Assembly (NCBI GenBank): GCA_947034885.2
Contig: OX344751.2
Location: 42,685,082-42,749,081 of the forward strand
Reading direction: 5' to 3'
From: Thuidium tamariscinum
Lineage: Eukaryota > Streptophyta > Bryopsida > Hypnales > Thuidiaceae
Length of the DNA: 64,000 nt
A model generated the notes under the pieces. That model was not told the origin of the DNA and did not search any database. It worked only from the letters and a program-made list of their open reading frames with translations. The position numbers were made by a program, and so were the translations under genes. Below, in pieces: positions 58,040 through 64,000 of the stretch (positions within the stretch are counted from its first letter, which is position 1; the number at the start of each line of letters is the position of its first letter).

Positions 58040-59591
58040 CGTTTTCGGTATTTTCGTGCTACCCTAGCCAACGATCAGCTACACATGGGAAGTTCATCCT
58101 CAAGGATCGAAATCTACAAACGAAGTTGACGAAAAATTGACACACGTGAGAGCTTCAGGAGAGCAATCTATAACAAGAGCAGGATCCAATACAGGATTAC
58201 AAGAACTGTAGATTGGGTTTGATCACAATATCAAGATGAAGTTACTGTCAAAAACTTCACGTATGGTCAAACACGATACGTCTCCAATCAATCAAGCAAT
58301 CAATCATCTAGAGAAAGGAAAAGGTTCTTATACAAATTGACAGTAATAGCTAACGATTAATTAGAATTCCAAGTAAGTATCCTCACCAAGATCAACCTTC
58401 ACAATTTCGAAAATTCAATGCGCAAATATCTGTGTTGGTTAGAGTCAAACAGTCGACAAGCGCTTCTCTAAAGATGGCTCAGTCATGATCTTTGAGTTTC
58501 TGATCAAACACAAGAAATATAAATGTAAATTCGATGAGAATTACGACCGCACCTAGAATAAATGTATCAGAGAATTGAAGACTAGTTCTGAATTTTCGCA
58601 GATAAAATCTAACTAGTTCCCAGCCAGGCGGAGCTTGAGATCGAAATACCCCTCCAGCACCACTACTAACGGACGATTTTTGAAAATTGAACTGCCGCAT
58701 ACGAGACCGATTCACGCGGCTATAACTCTGCGAGACAGTCATTGTGCTCTCCAGTGTGGTCAAATGGTGGTGGTTCAGCAACAACAAGCACAGTACATCC
58801 TACGCTTGGTAGTCTCTTTAGCCTCTTTAGCCTCTTTAGCCCCTTTGAGTTCTTTTAGGTTGCCTCACGTTATTTTGGCGAACAATTTTTCACACGACCC
58901 TAATTTTGGAGGAAGCATCAATAGCTTTCAGTTCGACTGATTGTTTGTTTTGTTTGTTACTGTGAGATCGATCGATCTCCCTTACACCCCAAAATTCCGT
59001 GTCAACGTGTGTGAAGTACACTCCAGAAGATTCTCTTGAGTTTTCATGGGAATTCTACTTGTATTTTGTCCTTGCGCAGGTGAGCCACCCACCTGCCCCA
59101 TTCGAAAATCTCGATATTCGACCAACGAAGCTAGGGACGCTGAAATCGCACAGAAATCAACCCTCCAGGCAATTCTTTACGGTAAATTGCAGCGTGCACC
59201 ATTTTCGAGACTTTCGTACACGTGACCTGATTGGGAAGCTCAATATTTTGAGAGTTAAGTTACTGAGACTTGTCGAGAGCTGGCTTGAGTCAAGATGCAG
59301 GTGCTCATGGTGGTGACAATGGAAGCGGCTTCCGAGACGGCTTTGAAATGGTGGGAAGGAGCAGCAGACATAAGGAACAGAGCCGGGAGGGAGGCCCCGC
59401 CAGTTGGACGGGATTCCTTGTGCCGGGGCTCTGGGCCAGGTGGCCGTGCCTGCAGCCTCCAGCACCAAGCCCCATTGACCTTGCTCCAGCTTTTTAAATT
59501 TCACTTCAATTTGGGATTTTGGGTAGTGGAAAAAGCACCTTCAATCAGTAACGTGTTGACTCCGCTCATGAAGTTGTTAATGGCCATGGAG
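58040..59591. other. Upstream region of the GT14 gene; short 9-bp tandem repeat
   Basis: Mixed-composition, repeat-poor DNA that should include the GT14 promoter and 5' UTR. At about 58811-58842 CTCTTTAGC is repeated three times with a fourth degenerate unit. Short frames on both strands have no recognisable homology. No gene is called. Confidence 0.45.
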
Positions 59592-59897
59592 CATTAGCAG
59601 GGATTTGAGGGTTCCAAAGGGTCGTTTTGGGATTGTTCAAGAAACTATTCCCATAAATGCTACCTCTGTCAGGCTAGCATTTATCAAGAAAAAATTAATT
59701 AATTAATTTTTTTGAATCCTGAAATTTGAAAAAAAGTCTCAAATTTTATTTTATTATTTTCAAAAAATAATAATTTAATGACGTGGCACTTTCTCGATCA
59801 TGAAGAATTTTTGCAAAACTGCATCTGTGCGGTAGTTTCTATGTTTTCAGATTGTGGAAACTCGCGGTCTCCTAGAGGCCTCAAATCTCCTCTAATG
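59592..59897. mobile_element. CATTAG-ended MITE, copy 4
   Basis: CATTAGCAGGGATTTGAGGG to CCTCAAATCTCCTCTAATG, 306 bp, same orientation and organisation as 17470. Confidence 0.75.
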
Positions 59898-60405
59898 TAT
59901 GAAAATCAATTATAATTCAGTCAAAAGATTGAAGATTCATCTGCCAAAGAGTAGTGTCATCCCAAGATTTTGTATAGTGGATAAGGTAACTACACCTAAA
60001 ATTGCACAAATAAGCAATTTAGCGTGGATCCCAATTTTATATTAAAAACTTTTTGTAGGTTGTTGACCGTAGTCAAATGGAGATTCTAGAGTCTCTTTGA
60101 ATGTATTTTTAGAATACTATATGAATAAATTACGAATTTTCAAAGTATTTTAAAATAGGATTTCAAGTACCCAGATGAAGATTTTCATCAATAGTGAAAG
60201 TATATTTTAGACAAGAATTTACATTATATGGTTTTAGAAAGTGGTTAAAAGTAAGGATAGTTATCTTGGAAGGACACCTTTGCCCAACAGACTCTTTAGA
60301 TGTGAAGGCCTTAGCTTGAAGGCTAGGGTGAAAATTGAAGCTTAAAGGATGGGGCCCTTACATCTTCGGAGGCTTGAAGGTAGAAGGCTCCCATTGTGTT
60401 AAATA
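59898..60405. other. No gene seen
   Basis: Noncoding. AACTACACCTAAAATTGCAC near 59990 weakly recalls the AAAACACCC family. Confidence 0.4.
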
Positions 60406-60722
60406 CATTAGATGAAATTTGAGGCCTCTAGAAGACTATGGGTTCTCAAATTGTGAGAATACAAACACTGTGACAAGAACATGTAAATTGTTTCATGAAT
60501 CCATAATCATAGGAATTTGACGTGGCCAAGACTGTACCATGTTATTAGATTTTTTAAATTTAAATTTAAATTTGACTTTTTTTCCACATTTAAGGAACCT
60601 CCAATTCTTATTTTTTGAATTTTTTTTGATAATTTTTAGCCTAATAGCGGTCAATAATTTTAGGAATAATTTTGGGAATAAACGCAAAAAAGCCTTCATG
60701 AGGCCTCAAATTTCATCTAATG
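60406..60722. mobile_element. CATTAG-ended MITE, copy 5
   Basis: CATTAGATGAAATTTGAGGC to GCCTCAAATTTCATCTAATG, a perfect 20-base inverted repeat; 317 bp. Confidence 0.8.
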
Positions 60723-61041
60723 GTTGACTTGAATAAATCACGATTGATTTTTTAAAAAACTACATGAGTTCAAAGATAGGGTCCATTTTATTCAAAGGAA
60801 GAAAACTTTGTATAATACAAAGGGCACCTATAGGATCCATGAAATGCTACATACTCTTATATATATATATATATACACACACACATACTAGGCTATGTAA
60901 AAAGATCATGGAGTAGGAAATTTCATTATTAAGTAAGCCTTGACAAATGGAGTCTGTACAATTTTCCATAGTAAGGTGAGTATAGATGTGAATAGATAAT
61001 TTCATGTAAATGATAAAATGGACACAATCAAACTTATCCCT
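60723..61041. other. No gene seen; TA/CA microsatellite
   Basis: Noncoding, with a TATATA..ACACAC run at about 60857-60890. Confidence 0.5.
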
Positions 61042-61984
61042 TTAATTATTTTGACTATATTTTCACCAAAACACTCAAAAATTGCCATTTCTAATACAAT
61101 TACCAATACTGAAGAAAAACATTTTTTGACGCATGCAATCATAGGATCTTGTAGCACATTGGTTTGAAAAGATGTAGAAAAAATTTCAAAATTTTTCATT
61201 TTGTGGAATGCAAGATATTAGCATTTGAATTGACAAAAATCATTTTCTTGGCTCTACTAAAAACTAAGCAGCTATACTTTACAAGGTCACATTTGTATGA
61301 AAAAAAGTTCAAAGTCATGGTTATTCTTTGGAATTATTCTTCAAAGCAAATTGGCTACATGCTTGAAAAAATTCAAATAATTTGGAATTCTACAATGTAT
61401 AGGAAAAAAATAGTAAGTGGAAAGAAGTAAAAAATGATTCAAAATGCTAAATTGTTAACAATTAATTTATAGAATTGGAAAATGGCAATTCTAATGATTT
61501 GAATTTTGTAATAAATAATATACACCTGTTGTTTTTATATATTTTTCAAAACTTAAGAAAAAATTGAATTATTTAAAGGATTTCAAACTATTTGTACAGT
61601 TGAGGATCTATAACTACCTACAAACTACTACAAACTAAAACTCCTCTTAACTTTTGACTCATTGATTAAAATAGAATGGTTCAAAGCTTTTCAATTAGAT
61701 ATAAATTTGACAAATGAATTTCAAAATTTATCTTCTTCTAAAAAAAAATTTTAAAGAAGTTTTTTTTGTTGCATGGATTGCCCGCCAAGCACTAAAAATT
61801 ACATATTATACAATAACTTTTTAACTATTTGGTCAAAAGCTATAAAAATTGTTGCACCTTTAAAGTATTCATTTGGAAAATATTGTATGAAAATTTTATT
61901 GAAAAAAACAGAAACTCCATTTGTAGTGAGCTATCCGAAATCGCAATGTTGCCAAAAAATGCAGTTTGGACATTTAGGAGTTAA
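61042..61984. mobile_element. TTAA-site element (piggyBac-like family), copy H
   Basis: Colinear with copy B. The left terminal CCCCTAAAG is deleted (TTAATTATTTTGAC); the right end reads TTAGGAG|TTAA. Old copy. Confidence 0.75.
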
Positions 61985-63122
61985 GGAATCTTCAATTATG
62001 GCTAGTTGATTGAAATATTGCTACGGTAATAATGGTGTATATATCCAAAACTTAAGTGTAACTAAAAGACATTAACCACAAGCAATAAAAATTGTCACAT
62101 TTTGTGCAACAAACTAAAAACTATACAATATAAGGATAGAATTTATAATCCATTTAGCTTCAATCTATGAAGCTATATGTGTTAAATACAGTCATATTGA
62201 ATAGGGTGTTCATGACATAGTTCCAATGAAGATTTTAAAGTATTCAATGTCAAATATTAGATGAGTTTTAGGCCTTTAACCCATTAAGGATTGGTTGACC
62301 TCTTTATGGTCGATTTTGCCACTTCTTGAGAAATTGGTAGAGTTTGGTAGTGAAATTTGATTTGCCAGAAAAGGGACGGTTGTAGGAAATTTTGAACCAC
62401 CTCCAGGAAGACCATAACCACATCAATCTGACATGGCATGCAAAAATGAAACAGGCAAAACAGGCAAAGTGTTGGCTATATATACGGTATTGAATGTAGA
62501 AAGATGGGCATAATTGCTAGAAAGATGGTACGCAGTACTCACTAACAAGGCATTTACTATGTGAAGGATAGGCTTTTGGGAGCTGCAAACTTTGCTTTAG
62601 GCAACGCCTACGTTTTTTGTTGATGGAATGCCAATGTGCCACCTTTTTCATAGTACGCGGTCGAGAAAGAGAGGCATTTAAGGACTGTTGGGCAAAAGGG
62701 TGAAGCTCTTCTGAAGCTCATGCGAATCCAAGGTTGGAAGCTAGGGAAGCAGGTTTGAAACGGCGCGCCACTAAGTATTGCATTATGGATTTTGAGCTTT
62801 AATTATGACGGAATACGGATTAGGGTTTGGCCGTTGCAAGAGGGGGATCAGTTGCGCTGGTAGAGAGATCATGGCAATGGATGTATTGCATTGTTGCACG
62901 AAGCTGGAAGGTGGGAGACAATTCCTGGACAAAAGCACCAAGTTCAAATTGCATTGTCGGTTGTGGACATGTGCAAGTAACAAGACATAGGCAATTGAGG
63001 GCAAGAGAGAAGAGACATCAAAACGCCCATAGCAGATGGTCATTTGTAGGGGTGTTGATTACGCAGAGTGGAGGGGAGGGACATAGGCTCCATCGAATGC
63101 TTTATTGTAAAGGTACTGAAGG
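61985..63122. other. Upstream region of the right-edge gene
   Basis: From about 62280 the sequence becomes less AT-rich and free of known repeats, with a TATA-like box at 62477. Overlapping frames at 62783-63258 on both strands have no recognisable domain, so they are not called. Confidence 0.35.
62477..62484 (+). promoter_or_regulatory. Candidate TATA box of the right-edge gene
   Basis: TATATATA in the context GGCTATATATACGG, in a locally less AT-rich stretch, about 640 bp before the candidate start at 63123. Position and context fit a plant TATA box, but no transcript evidence is available. Confidence 0.3.
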
Positions 63123-63494
63123 ATGGCCGATGGATCAAGTCGATCAAATAGGCGTCGAGATGGGTATGTTTGGCCGAATCCTCTATCGCCTCCTCAACAA
63201 TTTGCCTCTGTTGCAACCATCTTGTCTAATTGGGCAAAATATAAAAGGTTCAATCTAGACAAGTGTCGAGTGCTGTTGGAGTTACTTGATCGCACCTACC
63301 TTGTCTCACATCCTCTTCCGCCTGGTGCTAAAGGATATAATGATTTGGAAAATTTAGAAGGGACACAATTACGCTACTTTTTTTATCGACATTCAACGAG
63401 GTTTCTCGGTTGGGGTCTTAGACAAGAGGAAAGTAGTGACTATGGTTTCCCAACAGAGCTATATGCTGCATTGCGGCAAAGCGTCTTTCTGTAA
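63123..63494 (+). CDS. Probable first coding exon of an unrecognised gene
   Basis: An open frame of 123 codons begins at a good start context (AAGGATGGC) and encodes a globular-looking peptide: a basic start (MADGSSRSNRRRDGY), then WAKYKRFNLDKCRVLLELL and RYFFYRHSTRFLGWGLR. A TATA-like box lies about 640 bp upstream at 62477. I recognise no family. The next open stretch (63436-63920) lies in another frame, so an intron or a frame break must separate them if both belong to one gene. It could also be a decayed gene. The 3' limit given is the stop codon; a real exon might end earlier at an unidentified donor. Confidence 0.4.
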   Translation: MADGSSRSNRRRDGYVWPNPLSPPQQFASVATILSNWAKYKRFNLDKCRVLLELLDRTYLVSHPLPPGAKGYNDLENLEGTQLRYFFYRHSTRFLGWGLRQEESSDYGFPTELYAALRQSVFL

Positions 63495-63920
63495 TGTAAT
63501 ACTTGGAGAACCCCGAGCTTCTTACATCAAAGGACAACACAGCAGTCCTGTGAGTACCATAGTTTCAAGGCTACCCATTATGCCACAACCACTATCGACA
63601 ACGCAGAAAATCTCTCAATTATGGCAGAGGGGAAGACTAAGCAAAAAGAATGTTCAACCAACAGAAGGTGATCAGGTAATGAGGGTGAAGCAAAAACGGA
63701 AGTACATTCGCAAAGGAAAGGAATCTGTACAAGAGGGCGTTTCGAATGGTTTACCTGAAGAAAGCATTGGCGTGGGGGTTCATCCTATTGTTGACATCTT
63801 CACAAACTTTCCACCGAAGCAGAAGCAAAAATACACTAAGAAATCCAAGATCGAACCACAACCAAGTAACTTGGCTATAGAGACACCACTAACAGTCCAT
63901 AGGTGTGGCACTGGAAGTAC
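63436..63920 (+). CDS. Probable internal exon, lysine-rich, ending at a strong splice donor
   Basis: This frame is open for about 160 codons and ends at a consensus donor, GTAAGT at 63921-63926, six bases before its stop. It encodes two basic repeats of similar form, KQKRKYIRKGKE and PKQKQKYTKKSKIE, separated by an acidic or hydrophobic stretch (GVHPIVDIFTNFP). Such K-R-K-Y-x-R-K motifs occur in the disordered N-terminal parts of plant nuclear proteins, including DEMETER-like DNA glycosylases. That link is only a guess from motif resemblance. The left border is unknown. The gene would continue past the window edge. Confidence 0.4.
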
Positions 63921-64000
63921 GTAAGTGTCAACACCTGTTCAAGGTCCTTTGAGTCGAAGAGATTGGCACTTCATCAGCTCTAGTACGTTGCACACAAACG

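Noticed and set aside
59157-59597. Overlapping 75-115-codon frames on both strands upstream of 59.6 kb
   Set aside because: All are of similar length, mutually overlapping, and lack recognisable motifs or start context.

Overview
The window looks like nuclear DNA of a land plant. Long AT-rich stretches filled with small inverted-repeat transposons surround a few genes with clear plant architecture. One is an X8-carrying family 17 beta-1,3-glucanase with a probable GPI tail, and the other a type II membrane GT14 glycosyltransferase with GT-AG introns. About 64 kb hold two confident genes, one probable gene cut by the right edge, and one captured gene fragment. That density fits a large genome (fern, lycophyte, bryophyte or gymnosperm), but nothing here fixes the lineage.

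Layout. 0-50 kb is repeat territory. The main families are: (1) ~0.95-1.1 kb elements with CCCCTAAAG-type ends at TTAA sites, a piggyBac-like signature (about 553, 2998, 28339, 29589, 36537, 42133, 46117, 61042, plus two remnants); (2) a 273-bp TA-flanked MITE, three copies of identical length (14072, 41436, 43093); (3) TA-flanked elements with AGGTAGG ends (35787, 36200, 40339, 41238, 47818); (4) TA-flanked elements with AAAACACCC near the ends (24038, 39627, 49181) and an extreme hairpin derivative at 37955; (5) Harbinger/Tourist-like GAGCATC elements with TTA targets (left edge, 8421, 16434, 47458); (6) CACTA-type fold-backs with 3-bp target duplications (17072, 19877, 27887, 46981); (7) elements with CATTAG ends (17470, 25449, 40064, 59592, 60406). 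Many are nested, so relative ages can be read. A large inverted repeat spans about 7.1-14 kb, and a 1.5-kb array of CCAATTGG-like motifs lies at 33.6-35 kb.

A 2.4-kb insertion at 30123-32530, flanked by an 8-bp duplication, splits one TTAA element. It carries a broken GDSL esterase/lipase fragment, a proline-rich coding-like repeat and a CACTA-like terminus.

The gene island starts at about 50.3 kb, where GC content rises. The glucanase gene (50999-52908, +) and the GT14 gene (54640-58039, -) converge on a 1.7-kb spacer. Both products would pass through the secretory system and relate to wall or glycan metabolism, but nothing shows joint regulation. A third, unrecognised gene probably begins near 62.5-63.1 kb and continues beyond the right edge. 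No rRNA, tRNA or CRISPR array was seen.
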